Source: Spirochaetota bacterium (GTDB taxonomy: Bacteria; Spirochaetota; Spirochaetia; Treponematales; Breznakiellaceae). Taken from it: 17,287 nt of DNA. This document shows positions 1 through 6,603 of the stretch, in pieces; position 1 is the stretch's first letter, and the number at the start of each line of letters is the position of its first letter. Location: positions 1-17,287 of the forward strand of contig JAEXTK010000059.1 of assembly GCA_023406985.1 (NCBI GenBank), read 5' to 3'. The position numbers were made by a program, and so were the translations under genes. The notes under the pieces are model-generated. The model worked only from the letters and a program-made list of their open reading frames with translations, was not told where the DNA came from and searched no databases.

Positions 1-474
1 CCCGCGGCCGGCGGCGGCCGCGGCCGCCGCGGCCAATGCCAGGTCCGAGATCTCCCTCGTCTCGCCGAAGGCGAGGAGCTTGTACGCGGTGGCGCTCGCC
101 GTAGGAACCTCGATCCCCTGCTCGTTCGCGACCATGCGCTGCAGGTACAGGTTGGCCTGTCCCCCGAGCACCATGTAATTGACGGTGTACAGCCCGGTCA
201 TGGTCAGGATGCCCGAGAGGATGGGGTTGATCCGGAGCTTGGTCTGGAGGAATCCCGTGACGCTGCCCGCGAGCGCGCCCGCCGCGATTCCCGCCGCGAG
301 GGCCAAGTACGGATGCCCCGCGACCGTCACGACGGCGCAGACCGTCATGCCGAAGACGAAGCTCCCGTCGATGGTGAGGTCCGGCGTATTGAGGATGCGG
401 AAGGCGAGGTAGACGCCGAGGGCCATGGGCGCGTAGAGGGCGCCCTGGCCCAGAGCCGCGATCAGGAGTTCCAT
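1..474 (-). CDS. ABC transporter permease, TrpY-like family, cut by the window's left edge
   Basis: Inner-membrane permease of the ABC family whose members are often annotated as putative tryptophan/tyrosine transporters. The first 158 codons are present, open without a stop to base 1. The start is the ATG at 474-472. It lies 8 bases after the stop of the binding-protein gene, which implies one transcript. The protein begins with a hydrophobic helix and then carries TPDLTIDGSF (about residues 32-41), a signature of this family resembling branched-chain amino acid permeases, followed by alternating hydrophobic stretches. The last visible residues are a run of alanines inside a predicted helix; its DNA (bases 1-34) is made only of G and C. 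The ATPase normally completing the system is not in the window. The substrate cannot be read from sequence. Confidence 0.88.
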   Translation of the reverse strand, partial: MELLIAALGQGALYAPMALGVYLAFRILNTPDLTIDGSFVFGMTVCAVVTVAGHPYLALAAGIAAGALAGSVTGFLQTKLRINPILSGILTMTGLYTVNYMVLGGQANLYLQRMVANEQGIEVPTASATAYKLLAFGETREISDLALAAAAAAAAGRG

Positions 475-482
475 CTTCCGAT

Positions 483-1475
483 TTACTTGCCGAAATGGCT
501 CACGCCGTTCTTTTCCACGAGGACCTTGTAGGAGCCCAGGACCGCGGGAGAGAGGGTCAGCTTGAGCTTGTCCGCGGCCTGGAGGTTCACGAACTTGGCG
601 TAGTCGCTCAGGGTCTCGTAGGGGAGGCTCGAGGGGGCGGCGCCGCCCGCGACCTTGACCACCATCGCGGCCACCTGCTTGCCGAGCTGGACGTAGTCCA
701 CGCCGATGGTGGCGAGTCCGCCGTCGGCGACCATGGAATCGGCGCCGCAGTAGATGGGGACGCCCTTGGCGTAGGCCAGGTCGGTGTAGGTCGGCATGGC
801 CGAGGCGATGGTGTTGTCGTTGCCGGTGTACAGGGCGTCGACTCCCTTGCCGAGCAGGGTGCTGAGCGCCGCGGGGAGATCCGTCAGGGAGGCGATGGCG
901 ACGTCCTCGTAGGCGACGCCGTTCTTGGCGCAGTAGTCCTTCGCGACCTTGATCGTGGAGACCGAATTGGTCTCGCTCGAGGTGTAGAGGAACCCGATCT
1001 TCTTGTAGTCGGGCTGGAAATCGGAAATCAGCTTGACGATCCGGTCCGCCGGGATGTTGTTGGACACGCCGGTGATGTACTTGGCGTCCGGCCCCGTGAG
1101 TCCGGCCGCGACGGGGTTGGACACGGCGGCGAAGATGATGGGCGTCTTGGCCCCGTCGAACACGGCCTTGGCGCTCTGGGCCGCCGGCGTCGCGATGGGA
1201 ACGATGATGTCGGCCTTCCGGCTCTTCTCGTTCTGGAAGATGGTGGCCAGGGCGGACGTGTCGCCGTGGGCGTCCAGGGTGACGATGTCGAGGTTCAGGC
1301 CCGACGCGCGGAGCTCCGCCACGATCGTCTCCCGGATCTGGTCCAGGGACTTGTGCGTCAGGGGTTGGACTATGGCCACCCGGAGCTTGGGAGCCGCCGC
1401 CGCGGGGAACGCCGCCGCGAGGGCCAGCGCGGCCGCCGCGATGCTTCTCATCGTCAACGTCTTCACCGATTTCAT
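483..1475 (-). CDS. Periplasmic substrate-binding protein, TrpX-like ABC transporter family
   Basis: 330-residue periplasmic binding protein that captures the substrate for the permease encoded directly after it. The N-terminus is a Sec signal peptide (two lysines, an alanine-rich core at about 11-28, cleavage near AAA-AP); there is no lipobox cysteine. The mature part starts LRVAIVQPLTH and shows the two-lobed type I fold typical of TrpX-like proteins, with GVDALYTGNDNT and GVPIYCGADSMV segments. The start at 1475 is set by AGGAGG just upstream; the reading frame stays open further upstream, but that part only shadows the dehydrogenase gene in another frame. The 41-base gap after the dehydrogenase contains a short GC-rich inverted repeat (1501-1512) before the ribosome site. 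Family members are annotated for tryptophan or tyrosine, yet homologues sit beside varied catabolic genes, so the ligand is open. Confidence 0.9.
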   Translation of the reverse strand: MKSVKTLTMRSIAAAALALAAAFPAAAAPKLRVAIVQPLTHKSLDQIRETIVAELRASGLNLDIVTLDAHGDTSALATIFQNEKSRKADIIVPIATPAAQSAKAVFDGAKTPIIFAAVSNPVAAGLTGPDAKYITGVSNNIPADRIVKLISDFQPDYKKIGFLYTSSETNSVSTIKVAKDYCAKNGVAYEDVAIASLTDLPAALSTLLGKGVDALYTGNDNTIASAMPTYTDLAYAKGVPIYCGADSMVADGGLATIGVDYVQLGKQVAAMVVKVAGGAAPSSLPYETLSDYAKFVNLQAADKLKLTLSPAVLGSYKVLVEKNGVSHFGK

Positions 1476-1516
1476 GAGATCCTCCTTTCCTTCTATGCCC
1501 GCGCCACGGCGCCGCG

Positions 1517-2446
1517 CTATGCGCGGTTCCGCGCCCGGTCGACGTACGCGCGGATCACGGCGCAGGAGGCCGCAAACGCGGCCCGCTCCTCCGCTTCGAG
1601 CGCGACCTCGACGATCTCTTCTATGCCGTTTTTTCCGATCCTGCAGGGAACCCCCGCGTGGATGCCCGTCTGGCCGTATTCGCCTTCCAGCGCGGCCGAC
1701 AGGGGGAACACCCCGCCCCGTCCGCTCAGCAGGGCGGAACAGAGCGCGGCCGTCACCTGCGCGATGCCGAATTCGGTGGACCCCTTCCCCTCCACGACGA
1801 CCATCCCCGCCCTGCGCGTTCCGTGCGTCAACCGCTCCCGATCCAAGGCCGGATACGCGGAGAAGGGGCGCCCCGCCACGCGGACCTGGGAGAAGGCCGG
1901 CACCGAGGAATCGCCGTGCTCGCCCATGACGAGGCCCGTCACTTCGGACCGCGGTACGCCGGTGTCCTCGGACAGGAGGCGCACGAGCCGCGCGGTATCG
2001 AGCAGGGTGCCCGTGCCGAAACAGCGCGCGCGGCTCAGGCCGAGGGACCGGCGCACGAAATCCGCGACGACGTCCGCGGGGTTGGTGATCGTGATCACGA
2101 GGCCCCGGAGCTTCAGGGGCCGGAGCGACTCCATAAGCTCGCCGAGCATCCTGAGGGATGAGTCGAAGAGGTCCAGGCGCGTCTGACCGGGAATCCAGGG
2201 TTCGCCGACGGCGATGATCACGATGTCCGCGTCCGCCGCCTCGGCGTACCCGCCGGCCCGCACGCGGACCGGTCGGGGCGGAACGGAGAGGGCATCGGCC
2301 ACGTCCAGGGCCTGGGCCCGCGCCTTCTCCTCGATACGATCCACGAGGACGATATCGCGCGCCGCTTCCGCCCACGCCAAGGCCGAAGCGCAATGGGAAC
2401 CGACGTGTCCCGCACCGATGATGACGATCTTTCCCGAACCGGCCAT
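1517..2446 (-). CDS. LDH-family L-2-hydroxyacid dehydrogenase with altered specificity loop
   Basis: 309-residue NAD-dependent dehydrogenase of the L-lactate/malate dehydrogenase family, cytoplasmic, reducing a 2-oxo acid to an L-2-hydroxy acid. Visible elements: the Rossmann loop GAGHVGS (11-17), an acidic NAD-ribose ligand at D36, catalytic Asp150 and substrate-carboxylate Arg153 in LLDTAR, and catalytic His177 in GEHGDS. These match Asp168, Arg171 and His195 of classical LDH numbering. The mobile specificity loop reads GEPWIPGQTR (81-90): aligned with the usual GANQKPGETR, the specificity residue Gln102 is Trp84 and Glu107 is Gln, while Arg109 is kept. Length is normal. It is first gene of the operon, and an AGGAG lies 9 bases before the ATG. 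Because residue 102 decides between pyruvate, oxaloacetate and bulkier acids, lactate dehydrogenase is only the family name here; a larger or aromatic 2-oxo acid is an inference. Confidence 0.9.
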   Translation of the reverse strand: MAGSGKIVIIGAGHVGSHCASALAWAEAARDIVLVDRIEEKARAQALDVADALSVPPRPVRVRAGGYAEAADADIVIIAVGEPWIPGQTRLDLFDSSLRMLGELMESLRPLKLRGLVITITNPADVVADFVRRSLGLSRARCFGTGTLLDTARLVRLLSEDTGVPRSEVTGLVMGEHGDSSVPAFSQVRVAGRPFSAYPALDRERLTHGTRRAGMVVVEGKGSTEFGIAQVTAALCSALLSGRGGVFPLSAALEGEYGQTGIHAGVPCRIGKNGIEEIVEVALEAEERAAFAASCAVIRAYVDRARNRA

Positions 2447-2473
2447 GACGAAGCGCTCCTGATGTTTCTACGG

Positions 2474-2502
2474 ATAGTATCACGGAGAAAAACGAGTGTC
2501 CA
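2474..2502 (-). promoter_or_regulatory. Sigma-70 promoter of the dehydrogenase/ABC operon
   Basis: On the minus strand the -35 box TGGACA (2502-2497, 5 of 6 matches) is followed by a 17-base spacer and the -10 box TACTAT (2479-2474), preceded by TGA, an extended -10. Transcription should start near 2467, giving a leader of about 20 bases that holds the AGGAG ribosome site of the dehydrogenase gene. Confidence 0.65.
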
Positions 2503-2608
2503 GGACGGGGGAACGCTTTTCCGGCCGATCTTTCCCGCGGCCGGGCTTCCCCCCGGCTTCGGCCTCACGCCCGCAGCGCGATACGGTACTGGAGGGAGCG
2601 GCCGGTCA

Positions 2609-2614
2609 TATACT
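2609..2614 (+). promoter_or_regulatory. Probable -10 box TATACT of the membrane-protein operon
   Basis: TATACT lies 12 bases before the ATG at 2627. No convincing -35 hexamer is present at 16-18 bases upstream. If used, the transcript would start around 2621 and be almost leaderless, which rules out the in-frame ATG at 2618. The rest of the divergent region (2503-2608) shows only a GC-rich inverted repeat without a T-tract. Confidence 0.4.
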
Positions 2615-2626
2615 AGAATGACCACC

Positions 2627-3127
2627 ATGCAGACCGTTCCGGAAGATCCCGAGACCTTGAGCGCCCGGCTCCTGATGAGCGAATACCGGAACGAGTTTGA
2701 CCGCAAGGGAAGGATACACGACAAGACGATCGGCTATTTCGTCATCGAATTGTTCGAGCTCATGATTTCCCTGACCGCGACCTCCCTCGTATTCACCGTC
2801 GGCGATTTCCGCTTGAGCAAGGTCGGCATCTTCGCCGTCGCGGTCGCGCTCTTTTCGATCTTCTACTTCTCGGCCTGGTCACTCCTGATCGCGTTGAGAT
2901 ACTACCGGAACCATAGGTTCTTGGTGGCCGATATCCGGGACCTGCTTGAGACTTCTTCGAGCGAAAACATTAGGAGCGTGTTGGCCGACAACACGCTGCG
3001 CAACCGGGAGATCAACGACGAACTCGGGAAGCAGAACGAGGTCTTGCACGCGTTCTTGGTCATCGATTCGGTCTGCTTTATCCTGTTCGTCGTCACGCTG
3101 GTGCTCGGCGTGCTCAAGATCATCTAG
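2627..3127 (+). CDS. Small three-helix membrane protein of unknown function
   Basis: 166-residue protein, not recognised as a member of any named family. Three hydrophobic segments are visible at about residues 37-57, 65-90 and 141-164. The soluble part between the second and third (about 91-140) is charged and probably helical, with SSSENIRSVLADNTLRNREI. The N-terminal 30 residues are hydrophilic. It is followed after 6 bases by the MmcQ-like gene, so the two are co-transcribed. Two in-frame ATGs exist, 2618 and 2627; neither has a Shine-Dalgarno site at useful distance (GGAGGGAG at 2591-2598 is too far), and 2627 is chosen because the likely -10 box at 2609-2614 leaves no room for a transcript covering 2618. 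A membrane-anchored sensor or scaffold role is possible but unsupported. Confidence 0.75.
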   Translation: MQTVPEDPETLSARLLMSEYRNEFDRKGRIHDKTIGYFVIELFELMISLTATSLVFTVGDFRLSKVGIFAVAVALFSIFYFSAWSLLIALRYYRNHRFLVADIRDLLETSSSENIRSVLADNTLRNREINDELGKQNEVLHAFLVIDSVCFILFVVTLVLGVLKII

Positions 3128-3133
3128 CGGAGA

Positions 3134-3514
3134 ATGCGAGCGGCGATGGGCGAAAGGACGATAGGCCTCCAAGAGTTGATCGACTACTGTTCCGGAAAGC
3201 CCGAGGCCGGCATAGCGTTTCCGTTCGGGGATATTCCCATCTGCTTCAAGTACCGCGAGAGGATATTCATCGAGATATACCCCAATTCCGATGACTACAA
3301 AATGACCGTCCGCTGCGACCCCGCTATCGGGGAGTACTATCGAACCCGATATCCGCGGATCGTGCTGCCCGGTTACCACGTTCCCCTGCGGCAACGGCGC
3401 TACAAGAATACGGTGCTCTTGGATGAGGGCATGGATAAGGAAACGCTCCTGGGCATGATCGATCATTCGTACGGAACGCTCGCCGCGCGCGATGCGAAAC
3501 GGAGGAAACCGTGA
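3134..3514 (+). CDS. MmcQ/YjbR family protein
   Basis: 126-residue protein of the MmcQ/YjbR (CyaY-like fold) family, small proteins often annotated as DNA-binding but with no firmly established activity. Family hallmarks seen in order: FPFGDIPICFKYRERIFIEI (29-48), the VRCDP segment (59-63), RYPRIVLPGYHVP (72-84) and the closing MIDHSYGTLAA (108-118). Length is typical. The start is uncertain: the ATG at 3134 has GGAG only one base away, and the in-frame ATG at 3146 has a weak site; homologues usually begin near GLQELIDYC, which fits either. The stop overlaps the GTG start of the hydrolase gene, indicating translational coupling in a three-gene operon. Confidence 0.85.
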   Translation: MRAAMGERTIGLQELIDYCSGKPEAGIAFPFGDIPICFKYRERIFIEIYPNSDDYKMTVRCDPAIGEYYRTRYPRIVLPGYHVPLRQRRYKNTVLLDEGMDKETLLGMIDHSYGTLAARDAKRRKP

Positions 3515-4308
3515 ACGATCCGAACCTCTCCCGCTTCGCCGAATTCGGCCTCCGGTTCCCCGTCGTGCCGACGAGCGAGGGCTACGTCACCTCCGACGAC
3601 TGTCGCCTCTATTTCGCGGCGTTCGGGGAAGGCCGGCCCGTCCTCCTCCTCCACGGCGGTATGGGCAACGCGACCAATTGGGCCAATCAGATCGGCGCCC
3701 TGACGGGGGCCGGCTACCGCGCCGTCGCGATGGACACGCGCGCGCACGGGCGCAGCACGGACGGGAACCTGCCGCTCTCCTACCGGCTGTTCGCCCGCGA
3801 CGTCGGCCGCCTCATCGCGCACCTGGGATTGAAGGACGTGATCCTGACGGGATGGAGCGACGGCGCCTGCACCGCGCTGGAATTCGCCCGGACCGAGCCT
3901 TCGCCGGCGGCCGGCGTCGTCTTCTTCGCCTGCAACGTCGATCCGTCGGGCACCGTGGAATTCCGGATGACCGAGGCGATCCGGAACTGCCTCGCGCGGC
4001 ACGAGGCGGATTTCGCGGCCATGACCCCGACGCTCGGGCGCTTCGAGGACCTGCAGCCGAAACTCGGCCCGATGCAGCGCAACGAGCCGAACTATAGCCG
4101 GGAGGACCTGCGGGGCATCACGGTGCCGGTGGCGGTGATCCAAGGCGACCGGGACGAGTTCATCAAGCTCGAACACGCGAAGTATCTCGCCGCCTCCCTG
4201 CCGAACGCCCGCTTCGAATCGCTGGAAGGCCTCGGCCACTTCGCGCCCATAGAGGAACCGGCCCGATTCAACGAGGTCCTGCTGCGGTGCATCGCGCGCT
4301 TCGGATGA
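3511..4308 (+). CDS. Alpha/beta hydrolase
   Basis: 265-residue cytoplasmic alpha/beta-fold hydrolase, probably an esterase- or lactonase-like enzyme; substrate unknown. The oxyanion segment LLLHGGMGN lies at 45-53, the nucleophile elbow GWSDGA puts the catalytic serine at 116, the acid is probably Asp215 in GDRDEF and the histidine is His243 in GLGHFAPIEEP. A short helical lid lies between about 140 and 200. There is no signal peptide. The start is GTG at 3511, with GGAGGAAACC directly upstream; it overlaps the previous stop by four bases (GTGA). The last bases of the gene form part of a short terminator hairpin. Because of its place behind an MmcQ-like gene, a shared physiological role is possible but not evident. 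Confidence 0.92.
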   Translation: MNDPNLSRFAEFGLRFPVVPTSEGYVTSDDCRLYFAAFGEGRPVLLLHGGMGNATNWANQIGALTGAGYRAVAMDTRAHGRSTDGNLPLSYRLFARDVGRLIAHLGLKDVILTGWSDGACTALEFARTEPSPAAGVVFFACNVDPSGTVEFRMTEAIRNCLARHEADFAAMTPTLGRFEDLQPKLGPMQRNEPNYSREDLRGITVPVAVIQGDRDEFIKLEHAKYLAASLPNARFESLEGLGHFAPIEEPARFNEVLLRCIARFG

Positions 4309-4318
4309 GCGTTTTTTT
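4297..4318 (+). terminator. Short rho-independent terminator after the hydrolase
   Basis: Stem CGCT (4297-4300) and AGCG (4308-4311) around a 7-base loop, followed by seven T residues (4312-4318). The stop codon lies inside the hairpin. The stem is only four pairs plus a possible G-U, so efficiency may be modest. Confidence 0.45.
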
Positions 4319-4320
4319 AA

Positions 4321-4354
4321 GACCAAAATAGTACTATTTTAGTCGCATACTATT
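4321..4354. promoter_or_regulatory. AT-rich operator cluster and -10 box before the DHFR-like gene
   Basis: Bases 4321-4344 form a 24-base palindrome with one mismatched pair; its core AAAATAGTACTATTTT is perfect. A further TACTATT (4348-4354) gives three copies of this 7-mer half site in all: 4327-4333 inverted, 4332-4338 direct, 4348-4354 direct. The last copy can serve as a -10 box (TACTAT), placing the transcript start near 4360 and a leader of about 50 bases before the ATG at 4412. No good -35 box is seen. No T-tract follows, so it is not an intrinsic terminator. A dimeric repressor of MarR, TetR or HxlR size is a plausible binder; no such gene is next to it. Confidence 0.55.
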
Positions 4355-4411
4355 CGCCATGAGCCGCGGCGCGCGGAGCCCCGCGGATCGGCTCGTGCGG
4401 GAGGGCGCGGC

Positions 4412-4969
4412 ATGGGCAAGATCATCATGTGGAACGTGATCACGGTCGACGGCTATTTCGAAGGGGCCGCGAGCTGGGATCTATCCTGGCATGACGTGGT
4501 CTGGAGCGACGACCTGGAGAAATTTTCCGTAGAGCAGCTGCAAGCGGCCGAAGCCTTGCTGTTCGGCCGGGTGACCTATGAGGGAATGGCCGCGTATTGG
4601 AAAAAGGAAACCGGCGTCATAGCGGACTACATGAACTCCTTGCCCAAGTACGTCGTCAGCGCCACTCTCCGGACCGCGGACTGGAACAATTCCAATATCA
4701 TCGGCTCCCGCGTCGAGGCCGCAATCGCCGAATTGAAGAGGACTTCCAAGAAAGACATCTTCGTCTTCGGAAGCTCCACGCTGGTACAGAGCCTGATCCG
4801 CGCCGATTTGATCGATGAATTCCGGATCTGCATCGCGCCCCGCATCCACGGTTCCGGGAATCCTCTGTTCAAACCGGGATTACCGGCGCGCGACCTCGAG
4901 CTGGTGGATATCCGACGCGTGCTCAACGGCGGGGCGATCCTCACCTATCGGCCCAAGGGAGGCGCCTAG
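4412..4969 (+). CDS. Dihydrofolate reductase-like protein (RibD C-terminal domain family)
   Basis: 185-residue protein of the dihydrofolate reductase/RibD C-terminal domain family (YyaP/YwjB type), predicted to bind NADPH; the true substrate is unknown in most members and it should not be taken for the housekeeping folate enzyme. Seen: KIIMWNVITVDGYFEG at the N-terminus, LLFGRVTYEGMA (49-60), KYVVSATL (79-86), the nucleotide-binding DIFVFGSSTLV (115-124) and the IAPRIHGSGNPLF closing motif (141-153). The ATG at 4412 has GGGAGG about seven bases upstream. An earlier ATG at 4359 opens a 26-codon frame that is in another phase and stops inside this gene. An operator cluster lies directly upstream, suggesting inducible expression. 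Confidence 0.92.
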   Translation: MGKIIMWNVITVDGYFEGAASWDLSWHDVVWSDDLEKFSVEQLQAAEALLFGRVTYEGMAAYWKKETGVIADYMNSLPKYVVSATLRTADWNNSNIIGSRVEAAIAELKRTSKKDIFVFGSSTLVQSLIRADLIDEFRICIAPRIHGSGNPLFKPGLPARDLELVDIRRVLNGGAILTYRPKGGA

Positions 4970-4987
4970 GCCGGCGCCTGGGCGCGC

Positions 4988-5007
4988 CGCGGGAGATTTT
5001 TCCCGCG
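4988..5007 (+). repeat. GC-rich hairpin between the DHFR-like and amidase genes
   Basis: Arms CGCGGGA (4988-4994) and TCCCGCG (5001-5007) flank a 6-base loop GATTTT. No T-run follows on either strand, so this is not a standard intrinsic terminator; it may slow read-through or protect the upstream mRNA. A second inverted repeat, GGCGCC at 4961-4966 and 4973-4978, surrounds the upstream stop codon. Confidence 0.4.
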
Positions 5008-5027
5008 CGTCGGTATATCTTAGCCGT

Positions 5028-5723
5028 ATGCCCCGTTCGACGCCGACTCAGGCCGCGCTCCTCTTCGTCTGGTTCATCCTCGGACTGCCTTCCCCCGACC
5101 GGCACGCGCCCGCGCAGGAACGGGTCGGCATCCTGGAACGGCTTGAGCCGATGGCGGCCTACGGCGGCACGGAGAACCGCGATTTGGAGACCTGGAAACG
5201 CGAGATCGCCGACTACGCGTTCCGGCATTACGGCGTCCGCACCCACGCGAACCGGCCCGCGGCCATCATCCTCCATTACACCGCGACGGCGGACTTCCCC
5301 CTCAACCTGCTGGAATCCCGGGACTTCGCCGGAGAGCGGCCGGGCCTCGCGAGCCACTTCGTCGTGGAGGAGCGGGACGGGGAGGCCGTCGTCCACCAGC
5401 TCCTGCCCCTGGACGTCATGGGCCGCGCCGCCTTCGGCGCGAACCTGGACGCCGTCAGCATCGAGCTGGTAGCCCGGAACGAGGAAGACCTCCTGGCCAA
5501 GCCGCGCCTCTTGGAGGCGGCGGCGGCCTTGACCGCGGAATTGATGGCGACCTACGGAATCGGAGCGGGCGGCGTCTGGGGGCACTCGGAGGTGGATGCC
5601 GCGCTCGCGGCGGATTCCGGCGGGCCCTTCTTCGATCGAACCATCAAGGGCGTTTTCGTACCGCGCAAGATCGATCCGGGCCCCCGGGTGATGGCGTATA
5701 TCCGGGAACGGATCGGGCGGTGA
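5028..5723 (+). CDS. Exported N-acetylmuramoyl-L-alanine amidase (Amidase_2/AmpD fold)
   Basis: 231-residue zinc amidase that cleaves the bond between MurNAc and the L-Ala of the peptide stem, probably in the periplasm. Residues 9-22 are hydrophobic and look like a signal peptide or anchor. Zinc ligands match the AmpD pattern: His83 in ILHYTAT, His186 in WGHSEVD and Asp216 in RKIDPGP, with Lys214 and the catalytic Glu146 in SIELV also in place. A SHFVVEERDG segment (109-118) is typical of the fold. The start at 5028 is the only sensible ATG: the frame is open upstream, but that part overlaps the previous gene. There is no Shine-Dalgarno site, while TATATC at 5014-5019 ends 8 bases before the ATG, so a leaderless transcript is possible. 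The PNPOx-like gene follows after 28 bases. Confidence 0.9.
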   Translation: MPRSTPTQAALLFVWFILGLPSPDRHAPAQERVGILERLEPMAAYGGTENRDLETWKREIADYAFRHYGVRTHANRPAAIILHYTATADFPLNLLESRDFAGERPGLASHFVVEERDGEAVVHQLLPLDVMGRAAFGANLDAVSIELVARNEEDLLAKPRLLEAAAALTAELMATYGIGAGGVWGHSEVDAALAADSGGPFFDRTIKGVFVPRKIDPGPRVMAYIRERIGR

Positions 5724-5751
5724 GCGACTTCTCGTACGTTTGGAGTGGCCT

Positions 5752-6567
5752 ATGCTGACGAACTACCTTCCGCGAAAAACCTTTACCGTAACCGCGGCCT
5801 ACGAGGACGGCGAAATCGTGTCGCTCGTCGCCGCCGCGGCGATCCGCGACGACGGCACGCTCGCCGTGACGTTCCCCAAGGAGAACCCCTACCGGAACCG
5901 CAAGACGCTCACGCTCCACTTGGACAACAGGACCGGAGTCGAATCGTTCGATCCCGACCTCCGCGTGTACCGCTGTTCCTATAAGGGATCGATCGTGGAG
6001 TCGAAGGAGAATTCGGCCCTCATCGCACCGCTGGAATACCAGCTCGTCTATTCCTCCAGGGTGATCGAACAATTCAAGTCGCCCGTATTTCGATACGCGG
6101 AAGACGCCCGGCCGGAACGGCCGTTGCGGGAGAGCGCGTTGCGGGAACTCGCCCTAGTGGACGACCATGAGCACAGCAACAAACTCGGCGTACTCATAAC
6201 CAAATCCGTGGGCCAGCCGCACACCACCGTCATGGCGTTCCTCTCCACCACGGAAGACGACATCTTCCTCATCACCATCAAGGGCAATCGAAAATCCCGC
6301 AACCTCCATTGCGACAGCGACTGTTGTTTCGCCATCGATCACCGTTCGACCTATCTCTTCGAAAAGGCGTACGATTGGAATTACACGATCATCAAGGGAA
6401 CCGCCTTCCAGATTTCCAAAGAGAATCCGCTATTCCCCGTCATCCAGCGAAAGTTCATTGAGAAGAACCCGTGGGAGCTCGCCTTCTTCTCGTCGCCGGA
6501 TATCGAGATGTTCCATATCAAACCGCGCGAGATCCTGTGCCCGGATAAATTCAAGAGGCACGGCTAA
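5752..6567 (+). CDS. Two-part protein: uncharacterised N-terminal domain plus PNPOx-like flavin split barrel
   Basis: 271 residues. The C-terminal half (about 140-262) resembles the pyridoxamine 5'-phosphate oxidase-like split barrel: NKLGVLITKSV, an IFLITIKGNRKSRNL stretch where FMN phosphate is usually bound, CFAIDH, and YTIIKGTAFQIS. Proteins of this fold bind FMN, F420 or heme; which one is used here is not clear. The N-terminal 115 residues look like a beta-rich domain (LTLHLDNRTGVESFDPDLRVYRCSYKGSIV); it lacks the RxxxR and DxSxxG motifs of PilZ domains, so I leave it unnamed. The ATG at 5752 is chosen because GGAG stands six bases before it; a TTG at 5740 is in frame but less likely. 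It probably shares a transcript with the amidase. Confidence 0.82.
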   Translation: MLTNYLPRKTFTVTAAYEDGEIVSLVAAAAIRDDGTLAVTFPKENPYRNRKTLTLHLDNRTGVESFDPDLRVYRCSYKGSIVESKENSALIAPLEYQLVYSSRVIEQFKSPVFRYAEDARPERPLRESALRELALVDDHEHSNKLGVLITKSVGQPHTTVMAFLSTTEDDIFLITIKGNRKSRNLHCDSDCCFAIDHRSTYLFEKAYDWNYTIIKGTAFQISKENPLFPVIQRKFIEKNPWELAFFSSPDIEMFHIKPREILCPDKFKRHG

Positions 6568-6603
6568 CCGGAAGGGGACCGTACCGCGGGCCGGCGGCGG
6601 GAC

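Noticed and set aside
1..34. GC-only run resembling a repeat or CpG-type element at the left edge
   Set aside because: It is in frame within the permease gene and encodes an alanine-rich transmembrane segment; similar alanine codons occur in other membrane proteins here.
495..2186. A 563-codon open frame on the plus strand opposite the dehydrogenase and binding-protein genes
   Set aside because: Its translation is rich in Arg, Gly, Asp and Val without any family motif and lies antisense to two clear genes; long antisense frames are expected at this GC content.
1476..2483. A long N-terminal extension of the binding protein reaching to 2483
   Set aside because: The extension only re-reads the dehydrogenase gene in another phase; the signal peptide and AGGAGG fix the start at 1475.
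2538..2560. Inverted repeat GCCGGG/CCCGGC between the divergent genes as a terminator
   Set aside because: No T-tract follows on either strand and no gene ends there; in so GC-rich a region a six-base stem is expected by chance.
4359..4439. 26-codon frame starting at the ATG just after the operator cluster
   Set aside because: It has no ribosome site, is arginine-rich without recognisable features and ends inside the DHFR-like gene; a leader peptide role cannot be excluded but nothing supports it.
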